Origin: Burkholderiaceae bacterium
Lineage (GTDB): Bacteria; Pseudomonadota; Gammaproteobacteria; Burkholderiales; Burkholderiaceae
Reading direction: 5' to 3'
NCBI GenBank assembly: GCA_947461335.1
Contig: CANHLB010000061.1
Span: 1-8,528 of the forward strand
Length of the DNA stretch: 8,528 nucleotides
Shown here: piece by piece, positions 1 through 7,663 of the stretch
Position numbering within the stretch: the stretch's first letter is position 1
How the letters are laid out: the number at the start of each line of letters is the position of its first letter
Notes under the pieces: model-generated
Database searches by the model: none
The model's input: only the letters and a program-made list of their open reading frames with translations
What the model was told of the DNA's origin: nothing
Position numbers and translations under genes: made by a program

Positions 1-119
1 CTCGTATAGCGGGCACCTTGCCCAGAATTATGGGCTTCTAGGCGATGTTCAAGCCGGTTAGTGATGCCAGCGTAGTAGCTGCCATCGGCGCACTCGAGGA
101 GGTAAACAAGCCAGGTCAA
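1..119 (-). CDS. GIY-YIG nuclease-superfamily protein, N-terminal fragment (runs off left edge)
   Basis: Read on the minus strand, this stretch is open and encodes a protein beginning (L/M)[19 protein letters not shown] and continuing through [19 protein letters not shown]. The [15 protein letters not shown] pattern is the GIY-YIG core (here VYL and YAG), followed by the conserved Arg of the R..eHN.G segment. It matches the small (about 80-100 aa) UPF0213/YhbQ-like single-domain family, whose cellular role is poorly defined. About 40 residues are visible and the C-terminus lies outside the window. The start is uncertain. No ATG lies in frame before the upstream stop, so I chose TTG at 119-117; ATT just before it is a less likely alternative. 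An AAGAGAA stretch upstream could be a weak ribosome binding site. The gene is divergent from clpB. The family call is firm; the start is not. Confidence 0.8.
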   Translation of the reverse strand, partial: MTWLVYLLECADGSYYAGITNRLEHRLEAHNSGQGARYT

Positions 120-156
120 AATGGGGCTAAATTCTCTTAAAAAAAGGTGTAAAAGT

Positions 157-182
157 CTTGAAATTTGTCACTTTACCCTTAT
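157..182 (+). promoter_or_regulatory. Heat-shock (sigma-32 type) promoter of clpB
   Basis: CTTGAAA at 157-163 is a perfect sigma-32 -35 element. It is followed after 11 bases by ACCCTTAT (175-182), which matches the -10 consensus CCCCATNT at five of seven defined positions. Predicted transcription would start near 190, leaving a leader of about 35 nt before the clpB ATG at 224. clpB is a classical sigma-32 regulon member in proteobacteria, which supports the reading. The sequence match is direct; promoter activity is inferred. Confidence 0.75.
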
Positions 183-183
183 A

Positions 184-197
184 TTCTATAGATAGAA
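184..197. repeat. Perfect inverted repeat at the predicted clpB transcription start
   Basis: TTCTAT-AG-ATAGAA is a perfect 6-bp inverted repeat with a 2-bp centre. It lies directly after the sigma-32 -10 element and covers the predicted +1. It could be an operator or just part of an AT-rich start region; the 2-nt centre makes it a poor RNA hairpin. No known regulator motif is recognised. Confidence 0.4.
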
Positions 198-223
198 ACA
201 CATAGAATTCATCGGATACAAAA

Positions 224-2827
224 ATGAGAATAGATAAATTAACTACCAAATTCCAAGAGGCCTTAAGCGAGGCCCAAAGTATCGCTTTAGCTAAAGATAA
301 TCAATATATTGAGCCAGCCCACGTGCTGCTTGCCATGTTGCGTGATTCTGATGGTGCAGCTAAGAGCTTATTAACTCGCGCTGGCGTGAATGTTTCTGGC
401 CTTGAAAAAGGTGTAGAGAAGATCATTAGTAATTTGCCAGAGGTGCAGGGTACTAGTGGTGAGGTGCAGGTTGGCCGTGATTTAAGTAATTGGCTCAACC
501 TATGTGAAAAAGAAGCTAATAAACGAAATGATCAATTTATTGCTGGCGAGCTTTTCTTGCTAGTGGTGGCGGATGACAAGGGCGAGCTTGGCAAAGTGGC
601 TCGTGAAAATGGGTTAAATCGTAAATCATTAGAAGCGGCTATTGATTTAGTCCGCGGAGGAGAATCAGTGAATAGTGCAGATGCTGAAGGTCAACGTGAG
701 GCCTTAAAGAAATATACCGTCGATTTAACTGAGCGTGCGCGCATGGGTAAGTTAGACCCTGTGATTGGTCGTGATGATGAGATACGTCGCACCATTCAAA
801 TTTTGCAACGTCGTGGTAAGAACAACCCAGTGCTCATTGGTGAGCCTGGTGTCGGTAAGACCGCCATCGTAGAGGGTTTAGCGCAACGCATCGTGAATGG
901 TGAAGTTCCAGAGACCCTCAAGAACAAACGTGTCCTCGTGTTGGATATGGCTTTGTTATTGGCGGGAGCTAAGTACCGTGGTGAATTCGAGGAGCGTCTT
1001 AAGGCGGTTCTGAGTGATGTTGCTAAAGACGAAGGTCAAACAATTATCTTTATTGATGAGATTCATACGATGGTCGGAGCTGGTAAAGGTGATGGCGCGA
1101 TGGATGCCGGCAATATGCTTAAGCCTGCCTTAGCTCGTGGTGAATTACATTGCATCGGTGCAACGACATTAGATGAATATCGTAAGTACATCGAAAAAGA
1201 TCCTGCATTAGAGCGCCGCTTTCAAAAAGTTATGGTGGAAGAGCCTAGTGTTGAGGCAACCATTGCCATCTTGCGTGGTTTGCAAGAGCGTTATGAGTTA
1301 CACCATGGCATTGAGATTACCGATCCAGCGATTGTGGCTGCTGCTGAGTTATCACATCGCTACATTACTGATCGTTTCTTACCAGACAAGGCGATCGACT
1401 TAATTGATGAGGCGGGCTCACGGATTCGGATGGAGATTGATTCTAAGCCTGAGGTAATGGATAAGTTAGAGCGTCGTTTAATTCAGCTCAAGATTGAGCG
1501 TGAAGCTGTCAAAAAAGAGAAAGACGAGGCCTCTCAAAAGCGTCTGGGCTTAATTGAAGAAGAGATTAAACGCCTTGGCGCTGAGTATGCTGACTTAGAG
1601 GAAATCTGGAAAGCAGAGAAGGGTGCAGTCTTAGGAGCCGCCAATCTGAAAGAAGAGATCGAAAAAGTAAAGGCTGATATTGCGAAATTACAACGTGAGG
1701 GTAAGTTAGAGCAAGTTGCTGAATTGCAATACGGCAAGTTGCCAGAGCTCGAAGCGAAACTCAAGTCTGCCGCGGCTGATGAAGCTAAGGGTGACAAAAA
1801 TGGAGTTGTGAAGAATAAGCTTTTACGTACACAAGTGGGCGCAGAAGAAATTGCTGAAGTAGTGTCTCGTGCCACCGGTATTCCGGTGTCGAAGATGATG
1901 CAAGGTGAGCGCGATAAGTTGCTAAAGATGGAAGAGTTATTGCACAATCGGGTAGTTGGTCAAGAAGAGGCTATTCGCGCTGTGTCAGATGCCATCCGTC
2001 GTTCACGTGCTGGTTTGGCTGAAGAGAACCGTCCTTATGGATCTTTCTTATTCTTAGGACCTACTGGTGTTGGTAAGACTGAGCTATGCAAGGCATTAGC
2101 TGGCTTCTTGTTTGACAGTGAGGATCATCTCATTCGTATCGATATGAGTGAGTTCATGGAGAAACACAGTGTTGCCCGTTTGATTGGTGCGCCTCCAGGT
2201 TACGTTGGTTACGAAGAGGGCGGTTATTTAACTGAGCAAGTGCGTCGTCATCCCTATAGTGTGATTCTGTTTGATGAAATCGAGAAAGCCCATCCAGATG
2301 TTTTTAATATTCTCTTACAAGTATTAGATGATGGTCGCTTGACTGATGGTCAAGGTCGCACTGTGGACTTTAAGAACACGGTGATTGTGATGACTAGCAA
2401 TATAGGTTCGCATTTAATTCAGTCGATGACTGATAAGAAACAGTCAGAAATCAAAGAGGCTGTCTTTGAGGAATTGAAAAATCATTTCCGTCCAGAGTTT
2501 TTAAACCGAATTGATGAGATTGTGGTCTTCCATGGATTGGATAAAGGTAACATTGCCAATATTGCGAAGATCTTGCTCAAAAACTTATCAGATCGCTTGG
2601 CAAAAGTAGATATGCAACTTGAAGTTAGTGATGCAGCCTTGAATAAGATTGCGGAGGTGGGCTTTGATCCTGTCTTTGGAGCAAGGCCACTCAAGCGTGC
2701 TATCCAGCAGCATATCGAGAATCCCGTTTCGAAGATGATTTTAGAGGGCAAGTTCGGCCCTAAAGATGTGGTGCCAGTGGATGTGGATAAAAAAGGGGAC
2801 TTTAGTTTCACACGCCAGGTTCACTAA
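224..2827 (+). CDS. clpB: ATP-dependent chaperone ClpB (protein disaggregase)
   Basis: This is a cytoplasmic hexameric AAA+ chaperone that, with DnaK/DnaJ/GrpE, pulls polypeptides out of heat-induced aggregates. At 867 aa it is full length (E. coli ClpB is 857). Visible in order: Clp N-domain with two repeats (about 1-150); first AAA domain with Walker A GEPGVGKT (206-213), pore-loop Tyr251 in GAKYRGEFE, Walker B IIFIDE (274-279) and Arg finger ERR (330-332); a coiled-coil middle domain (about 410-540), which marks ClpB rather than ClpA; second AAA domain with Walker A GPTGVGKT (612-619), pore-loop Tyr660 in GAPPGYVGY, Walker B VILFDE (680-685), Arg762 in FLNRIDE and sensor-2 Arg821 in GARPLKR. 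There is no ClpP-docking IGF/L loop. The ATG at 224 is the expected family start, preceded by only a weak CGGA ribosome site. A sigma-32 type promoter lies upstream. All catalytic motifs are intact. Confidence 0.98.
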   Translation: MRIDKLTTKFQEALSEAQSIALAKDNQYIEPAHVLLAMLRDSDGAAKSLLTRAGVNVSGLEKGVEKIISNLPEVQGTSGEVQVGRDLSNWLNLCEKEANKRNDQFIAGELFLLVVADDKGELGKVARENGLNRKSLEAAIDLVRGGESVNSADAEGQREALKKYTVDLTERARMGKLDPVIGRDDEIRRTIQILQRRGKNNPVLIGEPGVGKTAIVEGLAQRIVNGEVPETLKNKRVLVLDMALLLAGAKYRGEFEERLKAVLSDVAKDEGQTIIFIDEIHTMVGAGKGDGAMDAGNMLKPALARGELHCIGATTLDEYRKYIEKDPALERRFQKVMVEEPSVEATIAILRGLQERYELHHGIEITDPAIVAAAELSHRYITDRFLPDKAIDLIDEAGSRIRMEIDSKPEVMDKLERRLIQLKIEREAVKKEKDEASQKRLGLIEEEIKRLGAEYADLEEIWKAEKGAVLGAANLKEEIEKVKADIAKLQREGKLEQVAELQYGKLPELEAKLKSAAADEAKGDKNGVVKNKLLRTQVGAEEIAEVVSRATGIPVSKMMQGERDKLLKMEELLHNRVVGQEEAIRAVSDAIRRSRAGLAEENRPYGSFLFLGPTGVGKTELCKALAGFLFDSEDHLIRIDMSEFMEKHSVARLIGAPPGYVGYEEGGYLTEQVRRHPYSVILFDEIEKAHPDVFNILLQVLDDGRLTDGQGRTVDFKNTVIVMTSNIGSHLIQSMTDKKQSEIKEAVFEELKNHFRPEFLNRIDEIVVFHGLDKGNIANIAKILLKNLSDRLAKVDMQLEVSDAALNKIAEVGFDPVFGARPLKRAIQQHIENPVSKMILEGKFGPKDVVPVDVDKKGDFSFTRQVH

Positions 2828-2880
2828 GAAGCAATTAAGATAATTTTGCAGGAATCTTCTTGCGCCAGTAAACTCAGGAC

Positions 2881-4119
2881 ATGACTGTTGCGCTCACCAC
2901 TAGGCGTGCCAGTGATGTCCGGGTTATTGGTCTTATTAGCCTGGCGCACGGCAGCTCTCACTTCTTCCATTTAATTCTGCCACCCATGTTCCCATGGTTA
3001 AAGGCAGAGTTTGGTTTTAATTATGCTGAGCTTGGTCTACTCATGACCATCTTCTTTGTGGTTTCTTGCATCGTCCAAGCTGCTTCCGGATTTTTAGTGG
3101 ATCGCATTGGAGCGCGCCCCGTACTTTTTGCAGGAATTGGTTTGCTTGCTTTAGCGGCTTTGACTTATTCACAAAGCAATGGTTATGGCATGTTGGTTTT
3201 GGGTGCCATCATTGCTGGTTGCGGTAATGGTATTTTTCACCCAGTTGATTACACGCTGATTAATCACAAAATTTCTCCAGCTAACCTACCCTATGCATAT
3301 TCAATTCATGGAGTTACTGGCTACTTAGGGTGGGCTGCAGCCCCAGCCTTTATGGTGGCTATGACTGCTTTATTTGATTGGCGTATTGCTTTCTTGGGAG
3401 CGGCAGTACTTGAAGCATTGGTGCTCTTGATCCTTTGGATTAGCCGAGCTCGCTTGGTAGATGACGTACAAGCAAGGCGGGAGGAGTCGCAAAATGATCA
3501 TGCCGCTAGTAATCCTGGCGGAGCCCCCTTAAGTACATTTGGTTTCATGAAATTACCCGCAGTGTGGCTTTGCTGGATTTTCTTTTTCTTCAATATGGCT
3601 TCAACTACCGGCCTCCAATCATTTGCACCTACTGCACTTTTTGAAATCTATGAACTTTCTGTGAGTTCTGGAAATTACTACTTAACACTCATGTCTATAG
3701 GTGGCGCAGGTGGAATGCTATTGGGGGGATATCTTGCAACTCGCATTAAGGTGCCAGAAAGAATTATTACGATGTGCTTTACTGTAAATATCGTGATGGG
3801 TTTATTGTTGGCCACTGGGCAAGTGCCACCAGAAATCATTGTGTTGGCTTTTGTTGTGATTGGTCTTGGTTTGGGTATCGCGGCACCATCGCGTGATTTG
3901 ATGATTCGCTCTGCCACCCCCTCAGGTTCGTCGGGTAGGGTGTACGGGATTGTCTATTCTGGGATTGATTTAGGTGCCGCTCTAAGTCCTTTGATATTCG
4001 GCATCTTCCTTGATATTGGCTTACCGAAGTTCTTATTTATTGGCGTAGCCTTGCTGCAACTAATGATTATTTTGATCGGATTCAAGGTATCTACCCTTGG
4101 CAGCAGAAAAACGGTTTAA
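2881..4119 (+). CDS. Major facilitator superfamily transporter, Fsr (fosmidomycin-resistance)-like
   Basis: This is a 412-aa, very hydrophobic inner-membrane protein consistent with 12 membrane helices in two halves, joined by a polar cytoplasmic loop (about residues 190-220, rich in R, E, D, N). MFS motif A between helices 2 and 3 is clear: G70-F-L-V-D-R-I-G-A-R-P80. The N-terminal HGSSHFFHLILPPMFPWLK segment and the FHPVD motif (119-123) resemble the Fsr-like branch, which includes drug exporters but also carriers of unknown substrate, so the substrate is not assignable. The first in-frame start after a TAA at 2869-2871 is ATG 2881. An AGGA at 2876-2879 is only 1 nt from it, an unusually short gap. 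It follows clpB by 53 bp with no convincing terminator, so readthrough from clpB is possible. Class is sure; subfamily is likely. Confidence 0.9.
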   Translation: MTVALTTRRASDVRVIGLISLAHGSSHFFHLILPPMFPWLKAEFGFNYAELGLLMTIFFVVSCIVQAASGFLVDRIGARPVLFAGIGLLALAALTYSQSNGYGMLVLGAIIAGCGNGIFHPVDYTLINHKISPANLPYAYSIHGVTGYLGWAAAPAFMVAMTALFDWRIAFLGAAVLEALVLLILWISRARLVDDVQARREESQNDHAASNPGGAPLSTFGFMKLPAVWLCWIFFFFNMASTTGLQSFAPTALFEIYELSVSSGNYYLTLMSIGGAGGMLLGGYLATRIKVPERIITMCFTVNIVMGLLLATGQVPPEIIVLAFVVIGLGLGIAAPSRDLMIRSATPSGSSGRVYGIVYSGIDLGAALSPLIFGIFLDIGLPKFLFIGVALLQLMIILIGFKVSTLGSRKTV

Positions 4120-4131
4120 TTGAGAGATTTC

Positions 4132-4146
4132 TTTCACGATGTGAAA
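4132..4146. repeat. Perfect inverted repeat TTTCAC-GAT-GTGAAA after the MFS gene
   Basis: A 6-bp perfect inverted repeat with a 3-nt centre begins 13 nt after the MFS stop codon. As RNA it could form a small hairpin protecting the 3' end, but it is short and has no T-run after it, so it is not a standard intrinsic terminator. As DNA its symmetry and size suit a dimeric regulator's operator, although it sits about 63 bp upstream of the nearest predicted promoter. Function unassigned. Confidence 0.4.
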
Positions 4147-4208
4147 TGACGTTTCCCTGAGTAAAACTGGGGGGAATAGAGGAGTACTCATTTCATTCCA
4201 AGAAGTGG

Positions 4209-4236
4209 TTGACTATTCCGCATTGTAAAATAAAAT
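4209..4236 (+). promoter_or_regulatory. Sigma-70 promoter of aceA
   Basis: TTGACT (4209-4214, five of six to TTGACA) and TAAAAT (4231-4236, five of six to TATAAT) are separated by 16 bp. Transcription would start near 4243, giving an aceA leader of about 155 nt. It is the best promoter match in the 279-bp gap. The surrounding 4225-4285 is extremely A+T rich and contains weaker -10-like sequences such as TATAAA at 4272-4277, so the actual start could lie further downstream. Confidence 0.5.
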
Positions 4237-4294
4237 TCATAAGTCATTGTTTTTTAATAATAAATTATTTTTATAAATTTCCCTAATAGCACTT

Positions 4295-4377
4295 GCTAGC
4301 TTTTTTGAACTAGCTAAACTCTTATATAAGACATAAGACTTGTAAAGGTCTTCAAGGTCCAAATATTGGAAGTACTT
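4295..4377. promoter_or_regulatory. Cluster of short inverted repeats in the aceA leader (possible operators)
   Basis: Within 83 bp lie five small dyads: GCTAG/CTAGC (4295-4299 and 4310-4314), the palindrome CTTATATAAG (4321-4330), AAGAC/GTCTT (4335-4339 and 4348-4352), TCCAA-ATA-TTGGA (4358-4370) and the palindrome AAGTACTT (4370-4377). The fourth is 13 bp with T-N11-A form, the generic shape of a LysR-type box. Isocitrate lyase genes are usually controlled by carbon source, so one or more of these may bind a regulator. None is a recognised site, and short dyads are common by chance in AT-rich DNA. Confidence 0.3.
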
Positions 4378-4398
4378 GTTTAACTTAGGGAGAAAAAC

Positions 4399-5697
4399 AT
4401 GGCAGATCGCAAAGCAGAAATCGCAGCACTACAAAAGGATTGGGATACCAATCCACGTTGGAGAGGGATTACTCGTGGTTACACAGCAGAAGACGTAGTT
4501 CGTCTGCGTGGCTCATTGAAGATTGAGCACACTTTAGCGAAGCATGGCGCTGAGCGTCTCTGGGAACTGGTAAACAACGAAGCGTATGTGAACTGTTTAG
4601 GCGCATTGACTGGTGGTCAAGCAATGCAACAAGTGAAAGCTGGCATCCAAGCGATCTACTTGTCTGGTTGGCAAGTTGCAGCCGACGGTAACTCTTCTGC
4701 GGCAATGTATCCAGACCAATCTTTATACCCAGTGGATTCAGTTCCTAAGATGGTTGAACGTATAAACAATTCTTTCCAACGCGCAGATGAAATTCAGACA
4801 TCTAAAGGCATTAATAAGGGTGATGCAGGATACATTGAGTACTTTGCGCCAATCGTCGCTGATGCTGAGGCTGGTTTTGGTGGTGTATTGAATGCGTTCG
4901 AATTAAGCAAGGCATTAATTAAGCAAGGCGCTGCTGGCGTTCACTTTGAAGATCAACTGTCTTCAGTAAAGAAGTGCGGTCACTTGGGCGGCAAAGTATT
5001 GCTGCCAACGGCTGAATCAGTTCAGAAATTGATCTCTGCTCGCTTAGCTGCTGATGTCATGGGCGTTCCAACGATTATCTTGGCTCGAACAGATGCTGAA
5101 GCTGCCGACTTGTTGACATCTGATTATGACGAGAATGACAAGCCATTCTTGACGGGTGAGCGCACTCCCGAAGGTTTCTACAAAACTCGTAAGGGCTTGG
5201 ATCAAGCGGTCTCACGTGGTTTAGCATACGCTGCCTACGCTGATATGGTTTGGTGCGAAACAGGGACACCTGATCTTGAGTTTGCTCGTCAATTTGCTGA
5301 AGCTATTCGGGCGAAATTTCCAGGCAAGATGTTGGCTTACAACTGCTCACCATCCTTCAACTGGAAGAAAAACTTGGATGATGCAACGATTGCGGTATTC
5401 CAGCGTGAGTTGGGCGCAATGGGATATAAATATCAATTCATTACTCTCGCTGGTATCCACTCTATGTGGTACAACATGTTCGATTTGGCACAAGACTATT
5501 CGAAGCGCGGTATGACTGCTTATGTTGAGAAAGTACAAGAGCCAGAATTTGCTGCACGTGATCGTGGCTATACATTCGTTTCACATCAGCAAGAAGTAGG
5601 CACTGGTTATTTTGACGACGTGACTACCGTAATTCAGGGCGGTAAGTCTTCCGTAACGGCATTGACTGGTTCTACTGAAGAAGAGCAGTTCCACTAA
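4399..5697 (+). CDS. aceA: Isocitrate lyase
   Basis: Cleaves isocitrate to glyoxylate and succinate, the first step of the glyoxylate shunt, needed for growth on acetate, fatty acids and other sources of acetyl-CoA. At 432 aa it is full length and of the short bacterial type (E. coli AceA is 434). Visible motifs: [10 protein letters not shown] substrate/Mg site near residue 90-100, ADAEAGFGG, the signature K191-K-C193-G-H195 with the catalytic cysteine, RTDAEAA, and N315-C-S-P-S-F-N-W322. The C-terminus ends [10 protein letters not shown], typical of the family. ATG 4399 has a strong AGGGAG ribosome site (4387-4392) at ideal distance. It is monocistronic by appearance: own promoter region upstream and a strong terminator downstream. 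Malate synthase, the partner enzyme, is not in the window. No missing residue or frame problem seen. Confidence 0.98.
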   Translation: MADRKAEIAALQKDWDTNPRWRGITRGYTAEDVVRLRGSLKIEHTLAKHGAERLWELVNNEAYVNCLGALTGGQAMQQVKAGIQAIYLSGWQVAADGNSSAAMYPDQSLYPVDSVPKMVERINNSFQRADEIQTSKGINKGDAGYIEYFAPIVADAEAGFGGVLNAFELSKALIKQGAAGVHFEDQLSSVKKCGHLGGKVLLPTAESVQKLISARLAADVMGVPTIILARTDAEAADLLTSDYDENDKPFLTGERTPEGFYKTRKGLDQAVSRGLAYAAYADMVWCETGTPDLEFARQFAEAIRAKFPGKMLAYNCSPSFNWKKNLDDATIAVFQRELGAMGYKYQFITLAGIHSMWYNMFDLAQDYSKRGMTAYVEKVQEPEFAARDRGYTFVSHQQEVGTGYFDDVTTVIQGGKSSVTALTGSTEEEQFH

Positions 5698-5741
5698 GAA
5701 TCCCTAAGTAGTATGTTGTAGCAGTAGCACTCTTTACTGCC

Positions 5742-5790
5742 ATGGCACCTAAATTACCCCACAAGGGTGACTTAGGTGCCATTTTCGTTT
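5742..5790 (+). terminator. Intrinsic terminator of aceA
   Basis: ATGGCACCTAA (5742-5752) pairs perfectly over 11 bp with TTAGGTGCCAT (5772-5782). Inside, ACCC (5756-5759) can pair with GGGT (5765-5768) around a 5-nt loop, giving a long two-part stem. It is followed by a T-rich tail (TTTTCGTTT, reading from the end of the stem). It starts 44 nt after the aceA stop. The stem is strong; the tail is interrupted by CG, so efficiency may be less than complete. Because the arms are symmetrical it could also fold on the opposite strand. Confidence 0.85.
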
Positions 5791-5795
5791 ACATT
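5767..5795 (+). promoter_or_regulatory. Possible promoter of a leaderless HIT-family gene
   Basis: GTGACT (5767-5772) and TACATT (5790-5795) each match the sigma-70 consensus at four of six positions and have the ideal 17-bp spacing. The -10 element ends 6 nt before the ATG at 5802, so transcription would begin at or next to the start codon. The -35 element lies within the loop and stem of the aceA terminator. Each element alone is weak; the support comes from spacing and from the absence of a ribosome site before the gene. Confidence 0.35.
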
Positions 5796-5801
5796 CTTCC
5801 C

Positions 5802-6242
5802 ATGACAAATTGTGGACTCTGTAAAGAAGAACTTAAACCTGAAGAGGGTGAGCTTATTTGGCGCGGAGATGAATGCCGTGTCATTTTGGTTAATGACCCC
5901 AATCTTCCAGGATTCTGTCGAGTCATCTGGAACCGCCATGTTGCTGACATGACCGATCTTAGTTACGGTGAGCGTGAACATTTAATGACTTTAGTATTCG
6001 TGGTTGAAGAGGCTGTGCGTCACGTGATGCATCCGGACAAAGTCAATTTAGCTGCTTTGGGTAATATGGTTCCCCATATTCATTGGCACGTCATCCCGAG
6101 GTTTAAAGATGATGCCTTTTTCCCAGGTTCAGCATGGTCGGTGCGTACACAAGAGACACCAAAATCTTCTTTAGAAGCCAGAAAGGCGCTTGCAAAGCAG
6201 TTGCCTATAGCAATTCGCTCTGCAATTTCTCAAATGCATTAA
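5802..6242 (+). CDS. HIT (histidine triad) family protein
   Basis: A 146-aa cytoplasmic HIT-superfamily nucleotide hydrolase/transferase; members split nucleotide phosphoramidates or dinucleotides, but the exact substrate here is unknown. The triad H92-I-H94-W-H96-V is plain, preceded by NLAALGNMVPH, and the FCRVIWNRHVADMTDL segment is typical of proteobacterial HIT proteins. Two cysteines in CGLC (residues 4-7) resemble the zinc-binding CxxC found at the N-terminus of some HIT and GalT-like proteins. I start it at ATG 5802, giving MTNCGLC. The frame is open back to an ATG at 5742, but that codon is inside the aceA terminator stem, and the extra 20 residues do not look like family sequence. 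No Shine-Dalgarno is visible before 5802. It stands 62 bp before the CoA-transferase operon. Confidence 0.93.
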   Translation: MTNCGLCKEELKPEEGELIWRGDECRVILVNDPNLPGFCRVIWNRHVADMTDLSYGEREHLMTLVFVVEEAVRHVMHPDKVNLAALGNMVPHIHWHVIPRFKDDAFFPGSAWSVRTQETPKSSLEARKALAKQLPIAIRSAISQMH

Positions 6243-6304
6243 ATTAGTGCTAAATCAGTGAACGGCTGATAAGTAGCGCCTATAAAAATAGATGGAGACG
6301 GGTA

Positions 6305-6976
6305 GTGATAGACAAAATCATTCCTAGCTTGGCTCAGGCCGTGCAGGATATTAGCAATGGCTCGACCATTTTGGTTTCTGGTTTCGGTGATGCAGGTTTG
6401 CCAATTTACTTATTGGATGCTTTAGCGGAACAAGGTGCCAAGAACTTGACCATTGTGAGTAACAATGCTGGTAATTCTGGTATCGGCATTTCAAAACTCA
6501 TTGGTGCTGGCCAAGTAAAGAAAATAGTTTGCTCTTTTCCACGTCAACCTGAGTCAGGAGCTTTTGATGATCTCTACCGCGCTGGCAAGATTGAGCTAGA
6601 GTTAGTTCCACAAGGTACTCTCGCTGAGCGCATTCGTGCAGGTGGCGCTGGAATTGGGGGTTTTTATACTCCCACTGGATTTGGCACTGAGTTGGCGAAG
6701 GGCAAAGATATTCGCGTGATTGATGGGGTAAATCACATTTTTGAGACTGCTATCAAAGCAGACTATGCATTAATCAAGGCGAACAAGGGCGATCGTTGGG
6801 GCAACCTTATCTACCATCGTACTGGGCGTAACTTTGGACCTATTATGGCCACCGCTGCTCGTTGCACTATTGCACAAGTCAATCAAGTGGTTGAGCTTGG
6901 TGCACTAGATCCAGAAAATATTGTGACCCCCGGAATTTTTGTAAAACGCGTTGTGCGTGTTGGAGGTAAATCATGA
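6305..6976 (+). CDS. pcaI: 3-oxoacid / 3-oxoadipate CoA-transferase, subunit A
   Basis: Alpha subunit of a family I CoA-transferase, which moves CoA from succinyl-CoA (or another donor) to a 3-oxo acid. The 223-aa protein follows PcaI of the beta-ketoadipate pathway nearly end to end: GSTILVSGFGDAGLP near the N-terminus (the G.F...G.P CoA-binding loop), NLTIVSNNAGN, CSFPRQ, FDDLYRAGKIELELVPQGTLAERIRAGGAGIG, KGDRWGNL and ELGALDPENIVTPGIFV. Start is GTG 6305, with GGAG at 6294-6297, seven nt away. It overlaps subunit B by four bases (ATGA at 6973-6976), indicating translational coupling. No protocatechuate ring-cleavage genes are visible, so acetoacetate or another 3-oxo acid is also possible as substrate. 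Family sure; symbol by resemblance. Confidence 0.93.
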   Translation: MIDKIIPSLAQAVQDISNGSTILVSGFGDAGLPIYLLDALAEQGAKNLTIVSNNAGNSGIGISKLIGAGQVKKIVCSFPRQPESGAFDDLYRAGKIELELVPQGTLAERIRAGGAGIGGFYTPTGFGTELAKGKDIRVIDGVNHIFETAIKADYALIKANKGDRWGNLIYHRTGRNFGPIMATAARCTIAQVNQVVELGALDPENIVTPGIFVKRVVRVGGKS

Positions 6977-7635
6977 TTGATCTATCCAAACTAAAGAAGC
7001 GTTCCATAGCTGACATTGCGAAGCGCATTGTTCAAGACATCCCCGATGGCGCTCATGTGAACCTGGGTATTGGACAGCCGATGATGATTTCCAACTACCT
7101 TCCATCGGATAAAGAAATTCTCTTGCATTCTGAAAATGGTTTGCTTGGTATGGGCCCACTAGCCAAAGATCATGAAATTGATAAAGAGTTAGTCAATGCA
7201 GGTAAACAGCCGGTTACTATGTTGCCGGGAGCATCACTTTGTCATCATGCCGACTCGTTTGTAATGATTCGGGGTGGGCATATTGATATTTGCGTATTGG
7301 GCGCCTTCCAAGTTTCTGTTAAGGGCGATATCGCCAATTGGCGTACCGCTGACCCTAAGGCGATTCCAGCAGTAGGTGGTGCAATGGACCTAGCTTTGGG
7401 TGCTAAAAAGTTATTTGTGATGATGGAGCATCTCACCAAATCTGGAGAATCCAAGCTGGTTAAAGAGTGTACTTATCCCCTTACTGCCCTGGCAGCGGTC
7501 AATTGTATCTATACCGACTTAGCAACCATCGCAGTAAGCCCTGAAGGTTTAGTTGCCATCGACTGGGTAGATGGGCTGAGTTTTGAGGAATTACAGGAGC
7601 TCAGTGGCGTCCCAATGAAGCAGTTGATTAATTAA
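6973..7635 (+). CDS. pcaJ: 3-oxoacid / 3-oxoadipate CoA-transferase, subunit B
   Basis: Beta subunit of the same enzyme; it carries the catalytic glutamate that forms the glutamyl-CoA intermediate, seen here as E54 in S-E-N-G-L-L-G-M-G-P. At 220 aa it has the usual PcaJ length and order: HVNLGIGQP near residue 30, the SENG motif, NAGKQPVTMLPGAS, HHADSFVMIRGGHIDICVLGAFQVS, GDIANW, VGGAMDLALGAKK, MMEHLTKSGESKLV and the C-terminal FEELQELSGVP. ATG 6973 overlaps the subunit A stop and has GGAGG at 6962-6966 inside the end of subunit A. Intact active site. A third gene begins 28 bp downstream, so the set is very probably one transcript. Substrate choice between 3-oxoadipate and shorter 3-oxo acids cannot be settled from sequence alone. 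Confidence 0.94.
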   Translation: MIDLSKLKKRSIADIAKRIVQDIPDGAHVNLGIGQPMMISNYLPSDKEILLHSENGLLGMGPLAKDHEIDKELVNAGKQPVTMLPGASLCHHADSFVMIRGGHIDICVLGAFQVSVKGDIANWRTADPKAIPAVGGAMDLALGAKKLFVMMEHLTKSGESKLVKECTYPLTALAAVNCIYTDLATIAVSPEGLVAIDWVDGLSFEELQELSGVPMKQLIN

Positions 7636-7663
7636 TTCAAAGAATTTCATTCAAGGAAGATCT

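Noticed and set aside
1534..1947. 137-codon open frame on the minus strand inside clpB, and similar antisense frames in other genes
   Set aside because: They lie opposite strongly conserved coding sequence, show low-complexity Ser-rich translations and have no family resemblance; they are shadows.
2848..2863. GCAGGAA-TC-TTCTTGC hairpin between clpB and the MFS gene
   Set aside because: Loop of two bases, one G-T pair and no T-run after it on the plus strand; not credible as a terminator for clpB.
5276..5515. 79-codon plus-strand frame inside aceA
   Set aside because: Out-of-frame shadow of a fully conserved isocitrate lyase region including its active-site NCSPSFNW motif.
5742..5801. Upstream ATG extending the HIT protein by 20 residues
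   Set aside because: The codon is the first base triplet of the aceA terminator stem, the added residues do not resemble HIT family N-termini, and MTNCGLC at 5802 is the natural start.
6258..6286. Promoter-like GTGAAC and TATAAA before the CoA-transferase operon
   Set aside because: The -10 is good, but the -35 matches only three of six, and the start would fall on the ribosome site at 6294; kept only as a weak possibility.
7622..7640. Near-palindromic TTAATTAA stretch at the end of subunit B
   Set aside because: Simple ATTA repetition around the stop codon in AT-rich DNA; the operon continues through it and no function is suggested.
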